From an uncultured Spirochaetaceae bacterium (GTDB taxonomy: Bacteria; Spirochaetota; Spirochaetia; Sphaerochaetales; Sphaerochaetaceae): DNA of 57,304 nt. The notes beneath the pieces were generated by a model. The model was not told the origin of the DNA and did no database searches. It worked only from the letters and a program-made list of their open reading frames with translations. Shown here piece by piece: positions 8,941 through 16,443 of this stretch; position 1 is the stretch's first letter, and the number at the start of each line of letters is the position of its first letter. The translations under genes and the position numbers were made by a program. The stretch spans positions 1-57,304 of the forward strand of contig CALXOH010000050.1 of the NCBI GenBank assembly GCA_944389975.1, written 5' to 3'.

Positions 8941-9085
8941 GCGATCTGAATCCTCAGTCCACAAGGAGAGGAAAGGAGGGGCCATTCCAATCTTCCCTTC
9001 CCGTAATCCCCTGCGTCTCCCTCGGCTGCCCTCAATCGGGAGATGTGGAAAGAAAGATCGAAAGGATGCATGTTGCATCCGTAAG

Positions 9086-9118
9086 CAAAGCAGGATCAAG
9101 CGTCCTGCTTTGTTTTTT
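9086..9118 (+). terminator. Rho-independent terminator of rpsD
   Basis: CAAAGCAGGA (9086-9095) pairs perfectly with TCCTGCTTTG (9103-9112), with a seven-base loop, followed by six T (9113-9118). Confidence 0.92.
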
Positions 9119-9291
9119 CAAACTGAATTGAAGAAAATTGTGAATCCCTTGGCTTTCATGCAATTCTCTTATTTTTGTCTGGCAACGCATTCCATTCCTG
9201 CATTATGACATCGCAGAATGGATGGATTAGCGTTCCTATTGAGATGGTATAGTACTGCGTAAACAAAACATTGGTTCATCGATTAGTAATT
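9119..9291. other. Intergenic, no gene seen
   Basis: Together with 8941-9085 this makes a 351-base stretch without a coding gene. I see only the rpsD terminator and AT-rich sequence between the terminator and the convergent lipoprotein gene. Confidence 0.6.
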
Positions 9292-9978
9292 TTATGAGAT
9301 CGAACCTCCGCTTAAATTCTTATCTACGGATTCTCCGCACTTCACTGTTACTGTTCCTAAGTTTGTATCTCTTTGCTTGAGTGTCACTTCGATACTTTCC
9401 GTATATCCAGTAGTGCTTCCATCTCCGAATCTGATCGGAATATGCCCATCGACTACATTTGATATCACGATCGATTGAGTTGGTTCATTCTCGTATGTTT
9501 TTGTATTCATTGCATAAGATGTACAAGCTTTTCCGTCTGAATCAGTGTAGGTTGCCGTAATGTTTTCAATCGAGGTATTGCTATCTGTCGATACATCTAT
9601 CCACGCAAGATTCGGGTGGATGTATATTTTATCGGTTCCGTCTGTCTTGAGATCTTTGAACGTGCAATCGTAGTCATGGAAATATATTCCATCGGCAAGT
9701 ATTCTGATTTGGTGCGTTGACAGGGGATATTGGAATGCAGGAACAATAATGGATTCGGTTTGCCCTGGAAGAATTTCATTATTCTTTGATACATTGATGT
9801 GGATCCAGTCGTATTCCAAAGCTTCTCCTGTTTCCAAGGAAGCAAAATCAAGGTACACGATTGAGCTAGACTTGTTGGTTGCTGCAATCGTCGTACTATG
9901 TCCAACTTCATCAATGTTGCAAGACGAAGTTAAAAGTACCAATAGGGCAGAAAGGATGACGAGTAGTGTTTTTCTCAT
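9292..9978 (-). CDS. Lipoprotein, function unknown
   Basis: The first 20 residues form a lipoprotein signal with lipobox LTSSC (Cys20), so the mature protein should be attached to a membrane. The remaining 208 residues are rich in threonine, serine and alternating beta-type sequence, and end in a cysteine-containing GGSIS tail; there is no domain I recognise. Base composition is slightly more AT-rich than most neighbours. The gene is isolated, between the rpsD terminator and a decayed ATPase. Confidence 0.65.
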   Translation of the reverse strand: MRKTLLVILSALLVLLTSSCNIDEVGHSTTIAATNKSSSIVYLDFASLETGEALEYDWIHINVSKNNEILPGQTESIIVPAFQYPLSTHQIRILADGIYFHDYDCTFKDLKTDGTDKIYIHPNLAWIDVSTDSNTSIENITATYTDSDGKACTSYAMNTKTYENEPTQSIVISNVVDGHIPIRFGDGSTTGYTESIEVTLKQRDTNLGTVTVKCGESVDKNLSGGSIS

Positions 9979-10098
9979 AGCCCAATCTCCTTTTTCTTCA
10001 GAGTAACATCGTTTTCATAAGTGGTGTGGATTTCTTTTCGTCTGCGCCTTTGCCCTTCGCATGAAGGTATCATATTATTTCTGACAGGAGATGAGCAT

Positions 10099-10678
10099 AT
10101 GGAAAGGCTGATGCTTCCGTAGGACAGACAGATTTCAGGGCTATAAGAGAAAATGGATGCTATTACATTATAAGACGGGTTTGTCAGCCAAATCGTTATG
10201 GATAGCGCCTCCTCAATTCTTTTTACGCGTTCACGTCGATTCGGAAAAACGGCATTCCAGTCCATGCTCAAGTCATTCTTCGACATACGGGAAGAGAGTC
10301 GGGTATTTTCAACGGCCTCGAAATCATGAAGGACGAAGAGACTATCCGCAGTATCTTTTCGACACGATAAGTTACTACGACTACAGGGAGGATTATTACC
10401 ACGCCTTCCTGGCAGGGCTCCTTTCGGGAGCTGGATACATCGTCAAATCAAATAGGGAGACAGGCACTGGAAGGGCCGACATAATGGTTCTCGATAAGAG
10501 AAACCGTAGAGCCGCTGTATTTGAGATCAATCGTTCTCTTTCCAAGGATGCGATGGATGAGGATGTGGGGAAAGCTCTCAAGCAGGTTGGCGACAGGAAA
10601 TATGGGAAAGACCTCGATGGATACAGGACAGTACTGTTCTATGGAACGGCATTTTTCGAGAAGGATGTTTCTGAATAG
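10099..10678 (+). pseudogene. Decayed AAA-ATPase / DUF1703 nuclease gene
   Basis: An AGGAG box (10086-10090) precedes ATG 10099. If indels are allowed, the three frames spell the N-terminus of the AAA-ATPase_like (PF09820) family: MERLMLP, then VGQTDFRAIRENGCYYI, DKTGFVSQIV, ILFTRSRRFGKT and FQSMLKSFFDI, then FNGLEIMKDEETI. Each piece is in a different frame from the last, so several small indels are needed. It then jumps straight to the C-terminal PD-(D/E)XK domain (PF08011): LFDTISYYDYREDYYHAF, KSNRETGTGRADIM and AVFEIN, so roughly the middle 300 residues are missing. It is clearly a pseudogene with an internal deletion and multiple frameshifts. Only the C-terminal part is an uninterrupted frame. 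Confidence 0.8.
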
Positions 10679-10746
10679 GAAAGAACCACATTGCCGCCTC
10701 TACCCATTCCAATAGGGGTGGTTTGTTGGTAAAGATGCATTGGAGT

Positions 10747-10777
10747 AGGGGGCCATCTCACACTTGTACAGCCCCCT
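10747..10777 (-). terminator. Possible terminator hairpin after nitroreductase gene
   Basis: AGGGGGC (10747-10753) pairs perfectly with GCCCCCT (10771-10777) across a 17-base loop. There is no T-run, so this is a weak candidate. Confidence 0.3.
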
Positions 10778-10784
10778 TGCTTCT

Positions 10785-11309
10785 TCAGATCTTGTAGACT
10801 CTGTTCTCTTTTCTCGGTACAGCTTTCAATCCACTTACGTCCGGGTATCCGACAACGAGGTGTCCGATGCCTTCCCATTCGCCTTCTATTCCGAGCTTTT
10901 CAAGAAGTTTCCTGCCTTCTTCCGACTCGAACTCCTCCTTTGCCCTGTGGATCCAGCAGCTTCCCAGTCCGAGTGCGTAGGATGCAAGCATCATGTTTCC
11001 AAGTACCAGTGATCCGTCATAGACGTGTGTAGGTACGCTCTTGTCGGCAAGGACAACAAGCACTACAGGTGCGTTGTAGAACGGATCTGTATCGCGTCCG
11101 AGTATCTTCGCATTCATCTTCGATAGCTGATCGCGTGTCGCTTTGTCCGTCACTTCGATTATGATCGGGGATTGCTTTCCCATTCCCGATGCAGCATAGA
11201 GCCCGGCATTGACGATCTTCTCAATGTCATCCATTGGAACCATTTCACTTTTGAACTTCTTTACGCTCCTTCTTTCCTCAAGTGCTTCAAGAAGTGATTC
11301 GTTTATCAT
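10785..11309 (-). CDS. Nitroreductase-family protein
   Basis: This is a 174-residue FMN-dependent oxidoreductase of the nitroreductase family, probably cytoplasmic with NAD(P)H as donor; the physiological acceptor cannot be told from sequence. The N-terminal ALEERRSVKKF is the usual FMN phosphate-binding arginine motif, SLVLGNMMLASYALGLGSCW is the central helix region, and a VVGYP strand lies near the end. ATG 11309 has AGGAGG eight bases upstream, so a longer TTG start at 11330 is rejected. Monocistronic in appearance. Confidence 0.9.
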   Translation of the reverse strand: MINESLLEALEERRSVKKFKSEMVPMDDIEKIVNAGLYAASGMGKQSPIIIEVTDKATRDQLSKMNAKILGRDTDPFYNAPVVLVVLADKSVPTHVYDGSLVLGNMMLASYALGLGSCWIHRAKEEFESEEGRKLLEKLGIEGEWEGIGHLVVGYPDVSGLKAVPRKENRVYKI

Positions 11310-11354
11310 CCTTGTTTCCTCCTTTTTCAAAAATAAGTCGGGAATTCATTTCCG

Positions 11355-12059
11355 TCACTCCCAGGTGATGGAGAATGTGATCGGTTCGGCGAGCACCAGG
11401 AATGATACGAGCGGGACTGAGAAGAGCGCGCTGTCATCACTTGTCTTTTCCATATTCTCCATGTTCACAATCCTACCCGGAGTCCTGACGTTTATTGCGA
11501 TGTTGCTTCCTCTGATGTCATCGGGTGCGCTTTCGCCGAGGATGTATGACATCATTTCGATGTACTCCTCTTCGCTCATTCCCTGGTTGTACTCAGGTCC
11601 GTAAACTTCGAAGTTCGGGTCTTTCAGAAGCGGGATCAAATCAGTCAGTTCGCTGTAGTTGTCGATGCTCAGTGAGAACGAGAACGTATTGCCATCGAGT
11701 GAGAAGAGAGATGACTCGAGTCCTTCTGTGTATGAAAGAAGTGATTCCACGTCATCAATCGAGAATGAAAGCGATATATGGTTTCCTTCTCCGGTGACTA
11801 CGGTATCACTGATTCCCTCTACGCCGGATAGTGCCTTCCCCGCTTCGTCTATCGCTGTTTCAATATACGAAGGCCCGCTTTCTGAGTCTTGTGAGAATAG
11901 CGCCTGGTAATCGTCTATTACGAGCTTTAGCGTATCAGTGATTTCTACATCCGCTTCGTTCGTGCCATCTTTCAGATCGAGGTTGTTTGTAACGGTGCAA
12001 GATGCCAAGATAACAGACAAAATAAGCAAAAATGTATAATATGTTGACAATCTTTTCAT
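11355..12059 (-). CDS. Lipoprotein, function unknown
   Basis: The signal peptide ends in lipobox ILASC (Cys21). The mature 210 residues are acidic, with many Ser, Asp and Glu, and resemble small periplasmic-facing spirochaetal lipoproteins; no known domain is recognised. The start ATG 12059 lacks a Shine-Dalgarno sequence. Only 22 bases separate it from the divergent exported protein gene at 12082, so both promoters must overlap or lie within the genes. Confidence 0.65.
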   Translation of the reverse strand: MKRLSTYYTFLLILSVILASCTVTNNLDLKDGTNEADVEITDTLKLVIDDYQALFSQDSESGPSYIETAIDEAGKALSGVEGISDTVVTGEGNHISLSFSIDDVESLLSYTEGLESSLFSLDGNTFSFSLSIDNYSELTDLIPLLKDPNFEVYGPEYNQGMSEEEYIEMMSYILGESAPDDIRGSNIAINVRTPGRIVNMENMEKTSDDSALFSVPLVSFLVLAEPITFSITWE

Positions 12060-12081
12060 GCTTTGAGGATACTAGAAGTAA

Positions 12082-12903
12082 ATGAAACGTACAAGTAAAA
12101 GGCTTTTGGGATCAATTCTGGCAGTATTGTTTTTGGCGTTTGCCAGTCCTCTTCTTCCGGCTGTAGACATCGAGGAGAGGCCGAATGGGTGCATTCTTTC
12201 GTGGACGGAGACAGAGGGGGCGTCTTTCTACGACATTTATATCGACAACCAGTTCGTGACTCGTCTTTCTTCCGATGTGTTCTCATATGAGGTGAAGAAC
12301 CTTTCATCCGAGACTTCATACGACCTTGCATTTGCAGCCCGCGATGAGGCGAACAACACGCTCTCAAGCGATTTTGCTACATTCTCCACTACTACTTGGA
12401 ACGGCACGTACAGATGGGAGAACCAGACAGGGAAGACAAACGGCGGGAAGCTTACCGAACTTGTTTTTCGTGCAGAGACTATAAAGGATGACGTCTATGG
12501 GGAGTACGTCGAGTTGTATATGATCGAAGGGGATGTAGAGTACAGGGTTTTCCCGCTCTTCGACCTAGACGCACCTCCTGTGGGCTGGACCGATTACGGC
12601 TCTTCGATTCCCCAGGCGGTTGCCTACAGGCTGAATGCAGAGAAGTTCAACACTTCCCCGTTCACCCCTTCATCGTGGCGCGTAGTGACTATAACGCTCG
12701 GTACTGAGAATCCTTCGGTGACTGTGGAAACCAAGGCACTCGGAATTGCAGTCGACACTACGATAACCTATTCGTTCTTCATCGATGAGAATGGAAAGAG
12801 GAACCTCAGGTTCGTGATGGACGGCTCGGGGATAGTGAAGAAATTCCTGTTGTTCAATCCAAACGAGGGAAGCGACGGATCGTACGTACTTACCGAGGTT
12901 TGA
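12082..12903 (+). CDS. Exported protein with fibronectin III-like domain
   Basis: An N-terminal signal peptide (about 27 residues, ending near LLPAVD) is followed by a fibronectin type III-like domain (about residues 30-108: CILSWTETEGASFYDIYID ... FATFSTT). A C-terminal beta-rich region of about 160 residues is of unknown type. It is probably periplasmic or outer-membrane associated. It is divergent from a lipoprotein gene 22 bases away, and topA follows 64 bases downstream. Confidence 0.65.
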   Translation: MKRTSKRLLGSILAVLFLAFASPLLPAVDIEERPNGCILSWTETEGASFYDIYIDNQFVTRLSSDVFSYEVKNLSSETSYDLAFAARDEANNTLSSDFATFSTTTWNGTYRWENQTGKTNGGKLTELVFRAETIKDDVYGEYVELYMIEGDVEYRVFPLFDLDAPPVGWTDYGSSIPQAVAYRLNAEKFNTSPFTPSSWRVVTITLGTENPSVTVETKALGIAVDTTITYSFFIDENGKRNLRFVMDGSGIVKKFLLFNPNEGSDGSYVLTEV

Positions 12904-12967
12904 CCGTTTTCCTCTCTTTTCTTTTTCCCTTCCTTTATGATAGAAAAAAGAATTTGTTGAGGAAATT

Positions 12968-15469
12968 ATGATTGCTGATCCGCATAAGAAGACACTTATA
13001 ATTGTTGAATCGCCGACAAAGGCAAGGACTATTTCCAAATACCTTCCATCAACTTGTACGGTGATGGCGAGCAAGGGCCATGTACTTGATCTTGCCCGTT
13101 CCCCCAAAGGCGGAATATACGGGGTGGACGACAAGGACCACTGGAAGCTCGAACTGGAGCTTGAAGGGGATAAGAAGAAACTCATCGATGAGATGAAGAA
13201 GGCTTTGAAGGACAAGGAGCAGCTTGTACTCGCAAGCGATGAGGATAGGGAAGGGGAGTCCATATCCTATCAACTATATACTCTTCTGAAGCCGAAGTGT
13301 CCCGTCTACAGGATGGTGTTCCATGAGATCACCCGATCTGCGATCGAAAAAGCGTTCTCCACGTGTCGTGACATCGATATGAACCTTGTGCATGCCCAGG
13401 AAGCAAGAAGGGCGGTCGACCGCCTCCAGGGCTATGGCATCAGCCCGATAATCTCTAACAAGCTCGGATCTACATACTCGGCAGGGCGCGTTCAATCCCC
13501 GGGGTTGAAACTATTGGTGGATAAGGAAAAAGAGAGAAGGAAATTCAAGAGCAGCGACTACGCGAGCGTGACAGCATATTTCCAATCATTCAAAGCAAAC
13601 CTTGAGAGCATCTCTGGAAAAGAGATCGCGACTTCCCGTTCCTTCGACCCCCTCACAGGAAAGGTCAAGAACAACCAGATAGTGCTTTCAGTGAAGGATG
13701 CCGAGTTGATCACTATGGCGGTGAAAGGGCAGGATGCGATTGTTTTGGATATAGAGAGAAGTGAGAAAAGCCAGACCCCTCCTATTCCTTTCACCACATC
13801 GACACTCCAGCAGGATGGATCGAGGTATTTGAGGAAGTCAGTCAAGGAGATAATGTCGCTTGCCCAAGGTTTGTACGAGCGCGGTTTCATCACATACATG
13901 CGTACGGACAGCCCGACCCTTTCATCCGAGTGCATAAACGCATCGCGCGGGCAGATCAAAGAACTTTACGGGGAGGATTACCTTTCTGAGAGAGTAAGGA
14001 ATTTCAAGGCAAAAAGCCAGGGGGCGCAGGAAGCTCACGAAGCAATAAGGCCGGCGGGGGATACGTTCCGCCTTCCGAAGGATACGGGGCTGACAGGGGA
14101 CGAGCTCGGCCTTTACACACTCATTTGGAAAAGAACGCTCTCATCCCAGATGAAGGCTGCAAGGAAAGCGTTCACGAAGGTTCACCTTCAGAAAGATGAA
14201 TATACATTCCTCGCATCGGGAAGCGAAGTTCTATTCGACGGCTATCTGAGGATCATGGGATCCGGAAAGGATGAAGATGAAGAGGATGATGCAAGAAAGC
14301 TTCCACCTTTGGAGAAAGGCAAGGCATACATGATCGAGGATGCCTCGATCGACAGCCATACCACCGAGCCACCTCAGAGGTATAACGAGGCAACTCTCGT
14401 GAAAACCCTCGAGAAGGAGGGGATCGGGCGGCCGAGCACGTACGCAACAATCATCAGCACCATACTCGACAGAGGCTATGCGATAAGGAACAAGGGGCAG
14501 CTTGTGCCTACGTTCCGGGGTTTCTTTGTCTCAGAGCTTTTGGAGAACACGTTCCCTGTATACATCGGCTATGATTTCACGAGCAGGATGGAAGAGGGGC
14601 TGGACGAGATAGCGAGCGGATCCCAAAGCAAGGAGGATTACCTGGATTCGTTCTGGTATGGCAATTCAGATTTCCCCGGGCTGGAGAACGACATCGACAA
14701 GGTGCGTAAGACAGTTCGCATAAAGGATGCGAAGACTCTGGAACTCGATGGATTGAAATACTCGTTCGAGCACGAGGGGAAGGAGTATGGCTATCAGATA
14801 AAGATAGGAAAATACGGCCCGTACATCCTCTCGCCTTCAGAGAACAGCGAAAAGGATATGATGGCCTCGATCGATGAGAAGACATATTTTCCCGGAACGT
14901 TTTCTGATGAGGATGCTTCCGAAATCCTTTTCAAGAAGGAAGAGGACAGGCGCCTTCCTTCAGATGACGATGTACAGGTGCTTTCAGGACGCTATGGTTC
15001 GTTTCTAAAGAGGATAAGCGACGGGAAGGTTGCAAATCTTCCCAAGAGGATCGAGATAGACAAGATCTCGAAGGAGTATGCGTCGTTCTTGTTCTCGCTT
15101 CCGAAAACCCTTGGCGCCGACAGCAAGGGCAATGAAGCGGTCCTTCGCCTCGGCCCGTACGGATTTTATGTCGCTTACAAGGGAAAGAACATAAAAGTCA
15201 GGAACCCTGAGACTGTCACGATGGATGATGTGACAAAAGAGGAGGATGCTCCGAAGAACAAGGTCTTGAAGGAATACCCGGACCTTGATGGGAAGAAGCT
15301 TGAACTTCTGGAAGGCAGGTACGGCGCGTACATCAAATGGGGTGACAAGAACTGTGCAATTCCCAAGGATGAAAAGGCAAATCCAGAGGCATTGGGCGAT
15401 GAGAGGGTGAAGGAGATTGCACTTTCTGCACCAGAGAAGAAGCGGACTTTCAGAAGAAAACGCAGTTGA
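12968..15469 (+). CDS. topA: DNA topoisomerase I
   Basis: This type IA topoisomerase relaxes negative supercoils. The Toprim domain has Glu14 (VESPTKAR) and the acidic triad in SDEDREGE (Asp91, Asp93); the catalytic tyrosine is Tyr310 in ITYMRTDS. Instead of the C4 zinc fingers of E. coli TopA, the C-terminus has three repeats of the topo_C/Toprim_Crpt type, seen as SGRYGSFLKR, LGPYGFYVAY and EGRYGAYIKW, then a basic tail. The length of 833 is in the normal range. GAGGAAATT precedes ATG 12968. Confidence 0.97.
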   Translation: MIADPHKKTLIIVESPTKARTISKYLPSTCTVMASKGHVLDLARSPKGGIYGVDDKDHWKLELELEGDKKKLIDEMKKALKDKEQLVLASDEDREGESISYQLYTLLKPKCPVYRMVFHEITRSAIEKAFSTCRDIDMNLVHAQEARRAVDRLQGYGISPIISNKLGSTYSAGRVQSPGLKLLVDKEKERRKFKSSDYASVTAYFQSFKANLESISGKEIATSRSFDPLTGKVKNNQIVLSVKDAELITMAVKGQDAIVLDIERSEKSQTPPIPFTTSTLQQDGSRYLRKSVKEIMSLAQGLYERGFITYMRTDSPTLSSECINASRGQIKELYGEDYLSERVRNFKAKSQGAQEAHEAIRPAGDTFRLPKDTGLTGDELGLYTLIWKRTLSSQMKAARKAFTKVHLQKDEYTFLASGSEVLFDGYLRIMGSGKDEDEEDDARKLPPLEKGKAYMIEDASIDSHTTEPPQRYNEATLVKTLEKEGIGRPSTYATIISTILDRGYAIRNKGQLVPTFRGFFVSELLENTFPVYIGYDFTSRMEEGLDEIASGSQSKEDYLDSFWYGNSDFPGLENDIDKVRKTVRIKDAKTLELDGLKYSFEHEGKEYGYQIKIGKYGPYILSPSENSEKDMMASIDEKTYFPGTFSDEDASEILFKKEEDRRLPSDDDVQVLSGRYGSFLKRISDGKVANLPKRIEIDKISKEYASFLFSLPKTLGADSKGNEAVLRLGPYGFYVAYKGKNIKVRNPETVTMDDVTKEEDAPKNKVLKEYPDLDGKKLELLEGRYGAYIKWGDKNCAIPKDEKANPEALGDERVKEIALSAPEKKRTFRRKRS

Positions 15470-15627
15470 CTTTGAATTGTCTGGTATCCCAGGCTATTCC
15501 TTTGTCTCTTCTTTTTGGGAAAATACATTTCGTCGTGACATGGTGTGGTATCAGCTAGTGATCTCTTTTTCAAGCTATTGCCATAACTTTTGAAATAGTG
15601 TAACTTACTTTATGCTTTTATGCATTT

Positions 15628-15701
15628 GATCCTGTAGCTCAGCTGGATAGAGCGTCCGCCTCCTAAGCGGAAGGTCAGCAGTTCGAATCTGCTCAGGGTC
15701 A
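15628..15701 (+). tRNA. tRNA-Arg (anticodon CCT)
   Basis: It has a complete cloverleaf. The acceptor GATCCTG pairs with CAGGGTC, the D stem is GCTC/GAGC, the anticodon stem TCCGC/GCGGA encloses loop CTCCTAA with anticodon CCT, and the T arm AGCAG-TTCGAAT-CTGCT follows. Position 15701 (A) is the discriminator; CCA is not encoded. Confidence 0.95.
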
Positions 15702-15706
15702 CTGGG

Positions 15707-15734
15707 GCGACCGGGATTCCGGTTGCTCTTTTTT
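15707..15734 (+). terminator. Terminator of the tRNA-Arg gene
   Basis: GCGACCGG (15707-15714) pairs with CCGGTTGC (15719-15726), with one G-T pair, loop GATT, followed by a T-run (15729-15734). Confidence 0.88.
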
Positions 15735-15777
15735 CTTGCCTTTCCTTCCGTTTGTTTTTTCGTGTACAATTGAAACC

Positions 15778-16323
15778 ATGGCAGGTTCCATTACTAGAAA
15801 AGCGATTATAGATTCCTATATGAAACTGGTTAAGACGGTACCGTTCAATAAGATAACTGTCGGGGATATCGCAGAAGAGGCGGGGATAAACCGACAGACC
15901 TTCTATTATCATTTCAGGGATATAATCGATCTATTGACCGAGTCTACCAAAGAGTATGTGTTGAAAGAGCTTGATGGCGAGGATGACTTCAGCAATTCGA
16001 TGATGAAACTCTATGCGATAATGCTCAGGCACTCGTCGAGCATACTGAACGTCTATCACCATGTGGAAGTCAACGAGTTCAAGCATCGCATGAACGATAT
16101 AATCCTTCCGATCGCTACTTTCCTTGTGGACGCAGCATCCGGGGATATCCCGCTTTCGGACGAGGATTACGATATCGCTGTGAAGTATACTACGTCGATG
16201 ACTGCAACCTTCATAATCGAATGGATCGACAAGGGGATGTACAAGGACCCGGAGAAGTTCTCCCGTTTCGCGGACTTGTTGGAATCGAATATGAAGAACA
16301 CGATAGAGTTTCTTCGCTCTTGA
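15778..16323 (+). CDS. TetR-family transcription regulator
   Basis: This is a 181-residue protein with an N-terminal TetR helix-turn-helix (about residues 5-50): ITVGDIAEEAGINRQTFYYHF is the classic recognition helix region. The C-terminal ligand domain is of the short TetR_C type found in DhaS-like regulators; the ligand is unknown. ATG 15778 lacks a Shine-Dalgarno sequence and lies seven bases after TACAAT (15765-15770), so the mRNA may be nearly leaderless. It could regulate the adjacent P-type ATPase gene, before which a perfect palindrome lies. Confidence 0.87.
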   Translation: MAGSITRKAIIDSYMKLVKTVPFNKITVGDIAEEAGINRQTFYYHFRDIIDLLTESTKEYVLKELDGEDDFSNSMMKLYAIMLRHSSSILNVYHHVEVNEFKHRMNDIILPIATFLVDAASGDIPLSDEDYDIAVKYTTSMTATFIIEWIDKGMYKDPEKFSRFADLLESNMKNTIEFLRS

Positions 16324-16371
16324 TTTCAGACAGCATGCCCGTTTTGTCTGATTTTCATACAAACGACAACC

Positions 16372-16385
16372 GATTTATATAAATC
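16372..16385. promoter_or_regulatory. Palindrome upstream of P-type ATPase gene
   Basis: GATTTATATAAATC is a perfect 14-base palindrome 58 bases before the ATPase start. It could be an operator for the adjacent TetR-type regulator or part of the -10 region. There is no experimental support. Confidence 0.4.
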
Positions 16386-16443
16386 AAATCCCCCTGTTTT
16401 TGTACCTTTTCAGAAGTATTTGTAGAAGTAGAAGGGGGAGAAT

